This document shows, piece by piece, positions 42,718 to 52,142 of a stretch of DNA of 64,000 bases. Under the pieces are notes generated by a model. It saw nothing but the letters and a program-made list of their open reading frames with translations, was not told the DNA's origin and ran no database searches. The stretch comes from JAHECW01 sp964641415 (GTDB lineage: Bacteria > Acidobacteriota > Thermoanaerobaculia > Thermoanaerobaculales > Sulfomarinibacteraceae). Position 1 is the stretch's first letter. The number at the start of each line of letters is the position of its first letter. A program made the translations under genes and the position numbers. Location of the stretch: NCBI GenBank assembly GCA_964641415.1, contig CAZXMW010000008.1:1-64000 (forward strand), read 5' to 3'.

Positions 42718-43821
42718 TCAGTCGAGATCGAGATGCTCGAAGATCGCTTCGGCCCACAGCTGATTGCCGCGTGCCGACCAGTGGGCACGCGGGGCGAACA
42801 GCGCCTCGCCCTCGGCGAGATAGGCCTCGACCTGTGTCGGCACGAGGTCGACCACGCGGGCATCGACGGTGAGGAACTCTCGTTTCTGGACATCGAAGCG
42901 GTGACGCCAGCTCGGGTCGCCCAGTTGTCGGCGAACCCCGGCCGGCGCGAGGATGACCACCACCGTCAATGGTCGGCGGCGCGCGCGGCAGGTGAGGACG
43001 GCTCTCTCGACGATCGCCCGTCCGAGATCAAGGTCCGGTCCGCCGGCGATGAGCCCGCGGTGCCAGGCTCCTCTCCGTCCGAGGAGCCACGCGGCCGCGA
43101 AGCTGTGTCGCATCACCAGGGGCGTGCGCGAAGCCTCCGGCACGGGCGTGTTGTCTACAACCACCGTCCCGTCCACGAGGCGAAAGACCGGCTTGGGGTG
43201 GAGGAAGTGGCCTACCCCATCGCGGACGAGGTTTTCGGGAAAAAGAACCGTGAGCAGGTAGTGGTCGGGATCGAGCTCGCCGCCATCGAGCTCCAATCGC
43301 AGCACGGACTGTCCGAGGCCGTAGCCGTGCACGCCATAGTTGAGGACCTCGAGACCATCTCGCTGGCGTTCGAGATTTGCGCCGATCGTCTCGTCATCAT
43401 CGACCTCCTCGCCGAAAGCGAGCGAGTCTCCGAAGAGCGCGATTCTCGTCACGCCGAGATCCGCTTCCCCGGAATACTCCCGAGCTCCACGCAGACCGCC
43501 GGAGTTGATCGTCACCTGGAAGGGGATTTTCCGGTCGCTGACGTACCCTGGCTCGTTGGTCCAACCGAGGATCGGGTGATAGCGGTCCCAGTGATAGGTC
43601 AAGTCGCCGAACTCGGCCGCCTCCCACTCGGCAGCACCCGTGATCTCCGCCGGGCTGCTGAAGTGGAGCCGAAGTCGGATTTCGGCAGCCGTCAGAACGA
43701 CCATCGCGATGACAGCGACCGGGACGCACGCGAACAGCACCCGACGTCCGAACGGCCGAGACCGGCGGTATCTGGATATCCCAGGGCGGTCTTGGTCACG
43801 GCCGAGCCGGGGCTTCAACAT
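42718..43821 (-). CDS. Membrane-anchored SGNH/GDSL-type hydrolase
   Basis: 367 residues. One membrane segment (about 28-45) anchors a periplasmic domain with the SGNH blocks: IALFGDSLAFGEEV (Ser), NYGVHGYGLGQ (Gly and Asn region) and HWSARGNQLWAEAI (catalytic His). Such enzymes are often O-acetyl or acyl transferases or esterases for surface glycans. TATAAT (43830-43835 on this strand) stands 8 nt before the ATG, with no Shine-Dalgarno sequence. It is divergent from the glycosyltransferase and confined with it between the direct repeats. Confidence 0.75.
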   Translation of the reverse strand: MLKPRLGRDQDRPGISRYRRSRPFGRRVLFACVPVAVIAMVVLTAAEIRLRLHFSSPAEITGAAEWEAAEFGDLTYHWDRYHPILGWTNEPGYVSDRKIPFQVTINSGGLRGAREYSGEADLGVTRIALFGDSLAFGEEVDDDETIGANLERQRDGLEVLNYGVHGYGLGQSVLRLELDGGELDPDHYLLTVLFPENLVRDGVGHFLHPKPVFRLVDGTVVVDNTPVPEASRTPLVMRHSFAAAWLLGRRGAWHRGLIAGGPDLDLGRAIVERAVLTCRARRRPLTVVVILAPAGVRRQLGDPSWRHRFDVQKREFLTVDARVVDLVPTQVEAYLAEGEALFAPRAHWSARGNQLWAEAIFEHLDLD

Positions 43822-43829
43822 CGACCATG

Positions 43830-43883
43830 ATTATAGGCGCCGGATGCGCCGACACGTGCATCCGGCTCGAGAGCTGCGACAAT
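43830..43883. promoter_or_regulatory. Divergent -10 elements of the islet genes
   Basis: On the minus strand TATAAT (43830-43835) is 8 nt before the hydrolase ATG. On the plus strand GACAAT (43878-43883) is 6 nt before the glycosyltransferase GTG. Neither gene has a Shine-Dalgarno sequence; no clear -35 boxes are seen. Confidence 0.5.
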
Positions 43884-43889
43884 CGGGAC

Positions 43890-45584
43890 GTGATCCGAAG
43901 GTTGGATGATGGCAGTTCGCGCCACGACGCGCCCATGAAGGCCGGAGCAGCACTGTCGGCCTCGCGTCCGCCCTCTCGATCGCGCCGGATGCACATTGCC
44001 GCGGTTCTCGCAGTGATCGCGGTGACCGGGGTGGTCGCCCTTCGGTCCGCATGGCTCTGTGATGATGCGTACATCACCTTTCGGGTGGTCGACAATCTGG
44101 TCGACGGCTACGGCCTCCGATGGAACATCGCCGAACGAGTGATGGTCTACACGCATCCGCTGTGGTGTCTGGTGCTGGTCGCCGTCAGGGCGGTGTGTGG
44201 ATCGCTGCCCGAGCCCACCATCTGGCTCTCCCTCGTTCTCGGGCTCACTGCGATGGCACTGATCGTTCCCTGGGACCGACCCGGACGGTGGTCGTGGTTG
44301 GCGGTCGCGGCGCTGGTCCCCGGCTCCAAGGCGCTCACCGAGTACACGACGTCGGGTCTCGAAAACCCGTTGGCTTTCGTCGTCTTCGCTCTTCTGCTCC
44401 GTGTGGTTCGCATGCCCGGCACTCCGGACGGACGAATCGCACTGATCGCGGCACTGCTGGTGATGACCCGCCCGGACTCGGTGCTGCTCGTGGGACCTCT
44501 GGTCGTGACCTGGTATCTGCGAGAGGGGTGGCGCCTCCCGAGGCTCACTTCGGTGGCCGGGGCTCTGCCATTGATCCTCTGGGAGGGGTTTGCGCTCGTC
44601 TACTACGGCCGGCTGCTGCCGAACACCGGACCGGCGAAGCTCGGGGCCGGTGCACCCATTGCCGAGCTGTTCCTTCAAGGTCTCAGGTATGCCGCCGACT
44701 TCGCGGTCCGTGATCCCTCGGGGGCGGTCGCACTCGTCGGTTCCACCGCGCTGCTCCTGCACTTCGGCAACCCACTGGGGCGATCTCTGGGTGCCGGAGT
44801 TGTTTTCTTCACCACCTACGTCATCGTCATCGGCGGTGACTTCATGAGTGGCCGTTTCTTCGCATTGCCCCTGTTCGCGGCCGTCGCCGGCGCAGTCGGG
44901 ATCATCACCGGTTCTCTGGGTTGGTTGCCCGCACGCCGACGGCCGCCCCTGGTCGTCGCGAGCTCGATCCTGGCGGCGGTCGGGATTTTCGGGATCATTC
45001 CCCAACCCGGTCCGGTGATCGACCGGCACGGAATCGGGGACGAACGGCGGTTCTGGCGGGATGCGTTGTCGCTGCCGGCGATTCGCCACGGCGACAACGT
45101 CATGAGGATCGGCTGGGTCGGGGCCGCGATGGCTGCTCGTGATCGAGGAGAGCCGGACGTCGTGGTTCGCGGCGGCATCGGTCTCTTTGGGTACTACTGC
45201 GGGCCGCTCGTCCACGTGATCGACCGCTTTGCCCTGGCCGATCCGCTTTTGAGCCAACTCCCGGCTCGCGCGGGAAGCAGAATCGGCCACTTCCAGCGTC
45301 GCCTTCCGGAGGGATACATCGAGTCGATTTCGGCGGATCGCAACCTCCTCGAGGATTCAGATCTTGCCAAGTATTACGACACGATCAGGGCCGTCACGAG
45401 AGGGCCGTTGCTGAACGTCCACAGGCTGTGGACCGTTCTCGAACTGCAGACCGGGGCGCTTGACGCGCCGCTGCTCCGGTACCTGAGCCGCGCTGAAGCG
45501 CGGCATCGCGAGCCGTTGGCGCGGCCCACCATTCCACCCGATCTCACGATCTCTGCCTTCTACACGAAAAAGCCAGAGCGCTGA
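43890..45584 (+). CDS. Polytopic GT-C-type glycosyltransferase, AftB-like
   Basis: 564 residues from the GTG at 43890, which I chose because GACAAT lies 6 nt upstream; ATG codons at 43827, 43935 and 43989 are alternatives. About nine or ten membrane segments. The first loop, SAWLCDDAYITFRVVDNLVDGYGLRWNIAERVMVYTHPLW, has the Asp-Asp pair and the THPLW motif of lipid-linked-sugar transferases such as mycobacterial AftB. A periplasmic C-terminal domain of about 180 residues follows. It probably adds a sugar to a surface glycan, with the neighbouring SGNH enzyme modifying the same product (inference). Confidence 0.75.
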   Translation: MIRRLDDGSSRHDAPMKAGAALSASRPPSRSRRMHIAAVLAVIAVTGVVALRSAWLCDDAYITFRVVDNLVDGYGLRWNIAERVMVYTHPLWCLVLVAVRAVCGSLPEPTIWLSLVLGLTAMALIVPWDRPGRWSWLAVAALVPGSKALTEYTTSGLENPLAFVVFALLLRVVRMPGTPDGRIALIAALLVMTRPDSVLLVGPLVVTWYLREGWRLPRLTSVAGALPLILWEGFALVYYGRLLPNTGPAKLGAGAPIAELFLQGLRYAADFAVRDPSGAVALVGSTALLLHFGNPLGRSLGAGVVFFTTYVIVIGGDFMSGRFFALPLFAAVAGAVGIITGSLGWLPARRRPPLVVASSILAAVGIFGIIPQPGPVIDRHGIGDERRFWRDALSLPAIRHGDNVMRIGWVGAAMAARDRGEPDVVVRGGIGLFGYYCGPLVHVIDRFALADPLLSQLPARAGSRIGHFQRRLPEGYIESISADRNLLEDSDLAKYYDTIRAVTRGPLLNVHRLWTVLELQTGALDAPLLRYLSRAEARHREPLARPTIPPDLTISAFYTKKPER

Positions 45585-45588
45585 TGGG

Positions 45589-46092
45589 TCACTCGAGCTC
45601 GACCAGCACGGTCCCGGCGTCCACGGTGCGGCCGGGCTCGACATGGACCGCGGTCACGGTGCCGGCCTGCGGGGCGGTGAGCTCGTTCTCCATCTTCATG
45701 GCCTCGAGCACGACCAGCGGCTGGCCGGGCTCGACGGCATCGCCCACCGCGACCCCGACGCTGACCACCTTGCCGGGGATCGGCGCCTCGACCAGGCTCG
45801 GGCCCGATTCGGCCTCGGCGGCAATGGCCTCGATCGCCTCGACCGGGGTCAGCACCTCGAGGTCGAAGTCGCGTTCGCCGACCGCGACCCGCCACTGGCG
45901 TCCGGCGCCTCGCTGGTAGCTGACCGAGAAGCTGCGGCCGTCCTCGATGTAGCGCATCGATGCGATGGCGCCGTCGAGGCGGATGACATCGACCCGGCGC
46001 CGCACGCCATCCACGGTGACCTCGAACCCGTCGGCGACCCGCTCGACCTCGACCTCGCGGGCCGCGTCGTCGCTGCGAACGACCCACTTCAT
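45589..46092 (-). CDS. Biotin carboxyl carrier protein of acyl-CoA carboxylase
   Basis: 167 residues. The C-terminal half is a biotinyl domain with Lys133 in VLEAMKMENELTAP; the N-terminal 90 residues form a beta-rich domain as seen in carriers of propionyl- or methylcrotonyl-type carboxylases. The ATG overlaps the biotin carboxylase stop (ATGA). Its last 13 codons are the right copy of the 40-bp direct repeat. Confidence 0.9.
   Translation of the reverse strand: MKWVVRSDDAAREVEVERVADGFEVTVDGVRRRVDVIRLDGAIASMRYIEDGRSFSVSYQRGAGRQWRVAVGERDFDLEVLTPVEAIEAIAAEAESGPSLVEAPIPGKVVSVGVAVGDAVEPGQPLVVLEAMKMENELTAPQAGTVTAVHVEPGRTVDAGTVLVELE
45591..45630. repeat. Right 40-bp direct repeat, functional accB 3' end
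   Basis: Identical over 40 bases to 42650-42689. This copy is continuous with the intact accB gene and ends in TGA instead of the TAG of the other copy. Confidence 0.95.
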
Positions 46093-47606
46093 CGCGGAAA
46101 CCTCCCGTGCTGCTGGCGCACGCCCTCCTGCCACCAATGGCTGTGTTCGCCGTGCGCGAAGACGTCGTCGCGCACCGAGCCGGACTCGAGGGTCGCGAGG
46201 CACGCCGCCGCGACCACCGACGCCTCCTCGGCCTCGGGATCCTGGGCTCCGTGCAGCTCGGCGAGCCGGCGGGACGCCAGCAGCTCGTCGAGAAAGGCGG
46301 TGTGAAAATCGGCGGCAGCGAACTCGTCCATCTCGACTAACGCGCGGAACAGGGTGAGGGTGGTCGCGATACCGCGCACCTGGTACTCCTGGAGCGCGCG
46401 CCTGAGGCGCGCCACCGCCCTGGGCCGGTCGGCCGCGGTGACGACCAGCTTGGCGACCATGGGGTCGTAGTCGAGCGGCACCACACTGCCCTGAAAGACC
46501 CCCGAGTCGACCCGAACCCCGGGGCCGCTGGGTCGGACCAGCAGGGTGATCCGGCCGGGCGACGGCGCGAAGTTCTTGAGTGGGTCCTCGGCGTAGACCC
46601 GGCACTCGATCGAGTGGCCGCGCGGGATGAGCTCCTCCTGCTTCAGCGAGAGCTCGCGGCCGAGCGCGAGGTTGATCATCTCGCGCACCAGGTCGACGCC
46701 GTAGACCTCCTCGGTCACCGGGTGCTCGACCTGGAGCCGGGTGTTCATCTCGAGGAAGTAGAACCCACCGTCCGGGTCGACGAGAAACTCCACCGTCCCG
46801 ACGGAGTGATAGCCCGATCCTCTGACGATCGCGAGCGCCGCCTCGCCGAGCTCGCGCCGAAGCTCGGGGCCGACCACCGGCGACGGGCACTCCTCGACGA
46901 CCTTCTGGTGCCGTCGCTGGATCGAGCACTCACGCTCGCCGACATAGACCGCGTTGCCGTGCCGATCGGCCGCGACCTGAACCTCGATGTGCCGAGCCCT
47001 GGTCACCAGGCGCTCGACGTAGACCCGGTCATCGCCGAAGTAGGCCCGACCCTCGGAGCACGCACGGTCGAACGCGGTGGCAAGCTCCGAGCGGTCGTGG
47101 ACCTCGCGCATGCCCTTGCCGCCGCCGCCGGCCACCGCCTTGAGCAGGACCGGTAGCCCGTGCTCGTCGACGAAGGCCTCGAGCTGGTCCGGATCCTCGA
47201 TCGGGTCGACCATGCCGGGGATGAGCGGCACACCGGTTTCGACCGCCAGCTTGCGGCTCTCGGTCTTCGACCCCATGAGTCGGATCGCCTCGGGCGGCGG
47301 CCCGACCCAGGTCAACCCGGCCGCCTCGACCTGCTCGGCGAAGCCCGCGTTCTCGGCCAGAAAACCGTAGCCTGGGTGGACGAGATCGACGCCGCTGTCC
47401 CGAGCGGCCCCGAGCAGACGGTCGATGTCGAGGTAGCTCTCGGCGGCCGGCGCCGGCCCGATGGGCAGCGCCTGATCCGCCATGAGCACGTGGGGCGCGC
47501 GCCGGTCGACCTCGGAGTACACCGCCACCGTTTCGATCCCCATCTCGCGGCAGCCGCGAATGATCCGGACCGCGATCTCACCCCGGTTCGCAATCAGCAA
47601 TTTCAT
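46089..47606 (-). CDS. accC: Biotin carboxylase subunit of acyl-CoA carboxylase
   Basis: 505 residues. It carboxylates biotin with ATP and bicarbonate. MKLLIANRGEIAVRIIRGCREMGI, the ATP-grasp loop AVAGGGGKGMREV, RECSIQRRHQKVVEECPSP, and FLEMNTRLQVEHPVTE are diagnostic. It is about 55 residues longer than AccC of E. coli, with a C-terminal extension usual in acyl-CoA carboxylases of the PccA/MccA group. GGAGCGGGC precedes the ATG; the upstream frame lies in an inverted repeat. Confidence 0.93.
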   Translation of the reverse strand: MKLLIANRGEIAVRIIRGCREMGIETVAVYSEVDRRAPHVLMADQALPIGPAPAAESYLDIDRLLGAARDSGVDLVHPGYGFLAENAGFAEQVEAAGLTWVGPPPEAIRLMGSKTESRKLAVETGVPLIPGMVDPIEDPDQLEAFVDEHGLPVLLKAVAGGGGKGMREVHDRSELATAFDRACSEGRAYFGDDRVYVERLVTRARHIEVQVAADRHGNAVYVGERECSIQRRHQKVVEECPSPVVGPELRRELGEAALAIVRGSGYHSVGTVEFLVDPDGGFYFLEMNTRLQVEHPVTEEVYGVDLVREMINLALGRELSLKQEELIPRGHSIECRVYAEDPLKNFAPSPGRITLLVRPSGPGVRVDSGVFQGSVVPLDYDPMVAKLVVTAADRPRAVARLRRALQEYQVRGIATTLTLFRALVEMDEFAAADFHTAFLDELLASRRLAELHGAQDPEAEEASVVAAACLATLESGSVRDDVFAHGEHSHWWQEGVRQQHGRFPR

Positions 47607-47628
47607 GCCCGCTCCGTCGTGCTGTGAT

Positions 47629-47731
47629 TTCATTTCTCGGCCCCCGGTTCCCGCGACACCTGCAACGTCACCGGCACGAGCAGCGCACCACGGCCCACCC
47701 AACGATCACGAACCGGGGGCCGAGAAATGAA
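47629..47731. repeat. Spaced perfect inverted repeat between pccB and accC
   Basis: Exact 22-bp arms (47629-47650 and 47710-47731) with a 59-bp loop fill the pccB-accC gap. The arms contain CTCGGCCCCCGG and end in TTCATTT/AAATGAA. It is larger than a typical terminator and could be a small mobile or regulatory element. Confidence 0.7.
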
Positions 47732-47748
47732 CTGGAACTCGATTTCCG

Positions 47749-49296
<1,548 letters not shown>

Positions 49297-49405
49297 GCGA
49301 CCTCCTCCCCGACCGTCCCGCCGGACGCGGAACGTCTCAACATTCTACCCCGGGCCCGTGCGGGCCCTGAGCCACGAAGTTGGGAGGTTCTCGGAAAATC
49401 GGCGG

Positions 49406-49411
49406 TACCAT
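49406..49411 (+). promoter_or_regulatory. -10 element of tldD, probably leaderless
   Basis: TACCAT ends exactly 6 nt before the GTG start of tldD. No Shine-Dalgarno sequence is present. Confidence 0.5.
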
Positions 49412-49417
49412 ACCGTC

Positions 49418-50710
49418 GTGCAGTCACCGAGCGCGTCTCAGCCTCCCTTCGACACGGTCTGGCTCGACGGCTTGGCTGACGGCTGCCGGCGGCTGCGCGG
49501 CAGTCACCCCCGGTTCGAGGACCTCTACCTGGAACGGCGGGTCGAGGTCCGGGTCGAGTCGGGCTCGGAGGCCGCGTCGGTGATCAGCGACGGCGCCGCC
49601 GCCCGCTGGCGGTTCCCGACGCGCTGGGCGATGCACGCGGGCGCCGGCGTGTCGTCGTCGGCGGTGGCCGCTCTGGTCTCCCGCTATGCCGACCGTCTCG
49701 ACGTCCCGCCGAGTCCGCCGTCGCCGGGCGTCGATCTCGACCCGCCCCGCGGCTGGGCCGACTGGGCCCGTGAGGTCGTCGCTCGAGCGCCCGGCCGGGG
49801 TGGGGTGATCCGATACCTCTGCCGTCGCGCCGTGATCGTCCGCCGAGACGGCTGGCGCCTTGCCGTGAGCCCGCCGCTGATCCGGCTCGAGGCCGCGCCC
49901 CGGAGCGGCCCCGCGCTGCTCGCCGTGTGGCGCCACCAGCGCCTCGGTGGCTGGATCAGGGCGCTCTTCGAACCGCCGCCGCCGCGGCCGTGGATCCCGC
50001 CGGCCGGGCTCGCGCTGCCGGTCGTGTTCACCGACGGTACCGCGGGAACCCTGCTGCACGAGCTCATCGCCCACCTGGTCGAGGGAGATCTCCTGGCGGG
50101 CGGGCGCTCGCCGCTCGCCGGTCTCGGCGGTGCCTCGCTCACCGACGCCGACATCGATCTGGTGGACGACCCGCAACGAGCCGACCTGCCGGGGGCCTTC
50201 ACCTGCGACGACGAGGGCGTGCCCGCCGCGGCCGTCCCGCTGCTGCGCGGTGGGCGGCTGTGCGGCGTCCTGTGCGATCGCGAGACCGCCGAGATCTGCG
50301 GCGCCGTTCCCGGACGCGGCCGGCGCGCGGATTGGCGCCACCCGCCGGCGCCCCGGTTGACCAACCTGGTGGTTCCCGGCGGCCGCGAAGACCCGCGGGC
50401 CATCGAGAGCGACCTGACTCACGGTCTCGTGGTCACCCGGCTCGCCGGCGCCATGGTCGACCCGGTGTCGAGCCGGACCGTGCTGCGGGTGGAGCAGGGC
50501 TTCGAGATCCGGCACGGACGGCGCAACCGCTCGCTCGGCACCTTCGAGCTGACCGGCGGCGTCACCGAGGTTCTCGCCGGAATCGACCCGACCGTCGGCA
50601 ACGACCCGACGCCGGACTGGCGGCTCGGATGGTGCGTCAAAGGCGGCCTGCCGATGCCGACCGGCTCCGAGGTTCCGACGGTGCTCATCCGTCGGCTGGA
50701 GGTGCTGTGA
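49418..50710 (+). CDS. TldD-family metallopeptidase
   Basis: 430 residues. The zinc site HExxxH is present as LLHELIAHLVEGDLL near residue 210, followed by the TldD-type LRVEQGFEIRHGRRNRSLGTFELTGGVTEVLAGID. TldD and TldE form a heterodimeric protease that processes modified peptides such as microcins and degrades unfolded peptides. Sequence outside the metal site is divergent. The stop overlaps the tldE start (GTGA). Confidence 0.8.
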   Translation: MQSPSASQPPFDTVWLDGLADGCRRLRGSHPRFEDLYLERRVEVRVESGSEAASVISDGAAARWRFPTRWAMHAGAGVSSSAVAALVSRYADRLDVPPSPPSPGVDLDPPRGWADWAREVVARAPGRGGVIRYLCRRAVIVRRDGWRLAVSPPLIRLEAAPRSGPALLAVWRHQRLGGWIRALFEPPPPRPWIPPAGLALPVVFTDGTAGTLLHELIAHLVEGDLLAGGRSPLAGLGGASLTDADIDLVDDPQRADLPGAFTCDDEGVPAAAVPLLRGGRLCGVLCDRETAEICGAVPGRGRRADWRHPPAPRLTNLVVPGGREDPRAIESDLTHGLVVTRLAGAMVDPVSSRTVLRVEQGFEIRHGRRNRSLGTFELTGGVTEVLAGIDPTVGNDPTPDWRLGWCVKGGLPMPTGSEVPTVLIRRLEVL

Positions 50711-52068
50711 CCGCGATGGATCGTACCGGGGCCGACCTCGGCGGTCGCCTCGACCAGGCGGTCCTCGACTGCAGCGATCGCCTGAACGCCGCCGCCGTCG
50801 AGCGTTGGGAGGTCTTCGTCAAGGCGTCGGTGAGCCGCGAAACCGAGGTCGCCGACGGCCGGTTGCACCGCACGCTCCGGGTCGAGGAGAGCGGCATCGG
50901 CGTCCGCTCGGCCGGCGCCGGTCGGGCCGGTTTCGCCGCCGCCTCCGGGCTCGAGACGGCGGCCGCGCGAACCGCGGTCGAGGCGGCACTGGCCGGCGCC
51001 GCCGCCGGTGACGACCCGATTCCCCCCGAACGTCTGCTCGGCGCCGCGCCGGCGCCCCCCGGTCCGAGGTTGCCGGCACAGGGTTGGGCACAGCACGTCA
51101 CGGGAGAGCTCGCCATGGCGCTCGCGTCGATCTCCGGCGGCCGACTCCGGCTCGACCGGGCGGTCGCTCAGGAGGGTCGCTACGCGTGGCGCCTCGCCAC
51201 CGCGGAGGGCTGGTCCGCCCATGACGAGCGGACCGTAGCGTCGGTCGTGGTCGATGTCGTCGTCGGCGACAGCGCCGGAGTCTGGCACGACTGGATCCAC
51301 ATTGCCGATCCGGAGCATTTCGACGCCGAGTCGGCCGCTGCCCGAGTCGGCGACCGTGCCCTGCTGACCAGGCACAGGGTGACCACCGATCAGGGCCTGC
51401 ACGACGTGCTGCTCCACCCCGAGGTCGGCGCCCAGCTGCTCGCCGCCCTGTCGCCGCTGTTCCTCGCCGCGCCGGCGCACTGCGACCCGCTGCCCGGCCT
51501 GCTCGACCGCGACGGCTTGCTGTCGAGCTTCGCCCTGAGCCTGGTCGACGACCGGCTGGACCCGACCGCGCCGCTGGTCGCTCCGTGCGACGGCGAGGGC
51601 CTGCCTGCCCGGCGGACGCTGCTCCTCGAACAGGGCGCGCCGCGCCACCGGCTCGCCAGCTGGGCCGACGCTCGGCGCTTCGACGAGGCGCCGCGGGGCG
51701 GCGCTCTCAGGCTGTCGTACCGCGACCGTCCGACGACCGGTCTCGCCAACCTGCGGGTCCTGACCGAGGACGGTCTGCCGGCGCACGAGCTGCTCGGGGC
51801 CAGCGACCGCGCGCTGTACCTGCTGCGCCCGCTTGCTCCGGTGGTCTGCGATTTCGCCTCGGACAGCTACCGTGTCATCGCCTCGGGCGTCTGGCTCGAC
51901 CGTCAACGGGTCCGAGGCTGGCACCCGGTGGTCGAGCTCAGCGGTCGGCTCGGCACCCTGCTGCGGCGAATCGACGCGGTCGGCGCCGACCTCGGCTGGT
52001 TCCAGACCGCTCACGGGTTCGTCGGGTCGCCGTCGCTGCTCGTGCGTCGGCAACCGGTGGTGGGGTAG
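50707..52068 (+). CDS. TldE/PmbA-like partner protein
   Basis: 453 residues from a GTG overlapping the tldD stop. It lacks HExxxH, as expected for the non-catalytic TldE subunit. The N-terminal half has VFVKASVSRETEVADGRLHRTLRVEESGIGVRSA, resembling the TldD/PmbA start, and the C-terminal half has DFASDSYRVIASGVWLD...VVELSGRLGTLLRRIDAVGADLGW. The identification rests on pairing and overall outline. Confidence 0.7.
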   Translation: MTAMDRTGADLGGRLDQAVLDCSDRLNAAAVERWEVFVKASVSRETEVADGRLHRTLRVEESGIGVRSAGAGRAGFAAASGLETAAARTAVEAALAGAAAGDDPIPPERLLGAAPAPPGPRLPAQGWAQHVTGELAMALASISGGRLRLDRAVAQEGRYAWRLATAEGWSAHDERTVASVVVDVVVGDSAGVWHDWIHIADPEHFDAESAAARVGDRALLTRHRVTTDQGLHDVLLHPEVGAQLLAALSPLFLAAPAHCDPLPGLLDRDGLLSSFALSLVDDRLDPTAPLVAPCDGEGLPARRTLLLEQGAPRHRLASWADARRFDEAPRGGALRLSYRDRPTTGLANLRVLTEDGLPAHELLGASDRALYLLRPLAPVVCDFASDSYRVIASGVWLDRQRVRGWHPVVELSGRLGTLLRRIDAVGADLGWFQTAHGFVGSPSLLVRRQPVVG

Positions 52069-52077
52069 GTCGGAGTC

Positions 52078-52112
52078 GAGAGTTGAGAGTTCAGGATTGA
52101 GAGTTGAGAGTT
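52078..52112. repeat. Heptamer tandem repeat behind tldE
   Basis: Five 7-bp units: GAGAGTT, GAGAGTT, CAGGATT, GAGAGTT, GAGAGTT, starting 9 bp after the tldE stop. It has the same unit length and position as the AT-rich repeat behind citDE. Confidence 0.85.
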
Positions 52113-52142
52113 CTGCACTTGGCGAGCTGCGGGAGGATGACG

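Larger units (their letters stand above)
42650..45630. mobile_element. Putative two-gene islet inserted at the accB 3' end
   Basis: A 2901-bp segment (42690-45590) lies between exact 40-bp direct repeats that duplicate the accB C-terminus. It holds one divergent gene pair only, an SGNH hydrolase and a GT-C glycosyltransferase, with both stop codons within 28 bp of a repeat. The geometry is that of integration into a gene end with the end restored by the incoming copy (TGA stop) and the old end left on the far side (TAG stop). No integrase, transposase or terminal inverted repeat is visible, so the mechanism is open. Confidence 0.6.

Noticed and set aside
42648..42893. Small minus-strand frame ending in the accB C-terminal sequence
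   Set aside because: Only its last 13 codons match accB; the rest is antisense to or downstream of the SGNH gene and has no start signal. It is treated as the displaced accB end, not a gene.
47629..47731. Possible integron attC site
   Set aside because: The arms are a simple perfect inverted repeat without the R/L box asymmetry of attC, and no cassette or integrase is nearby.
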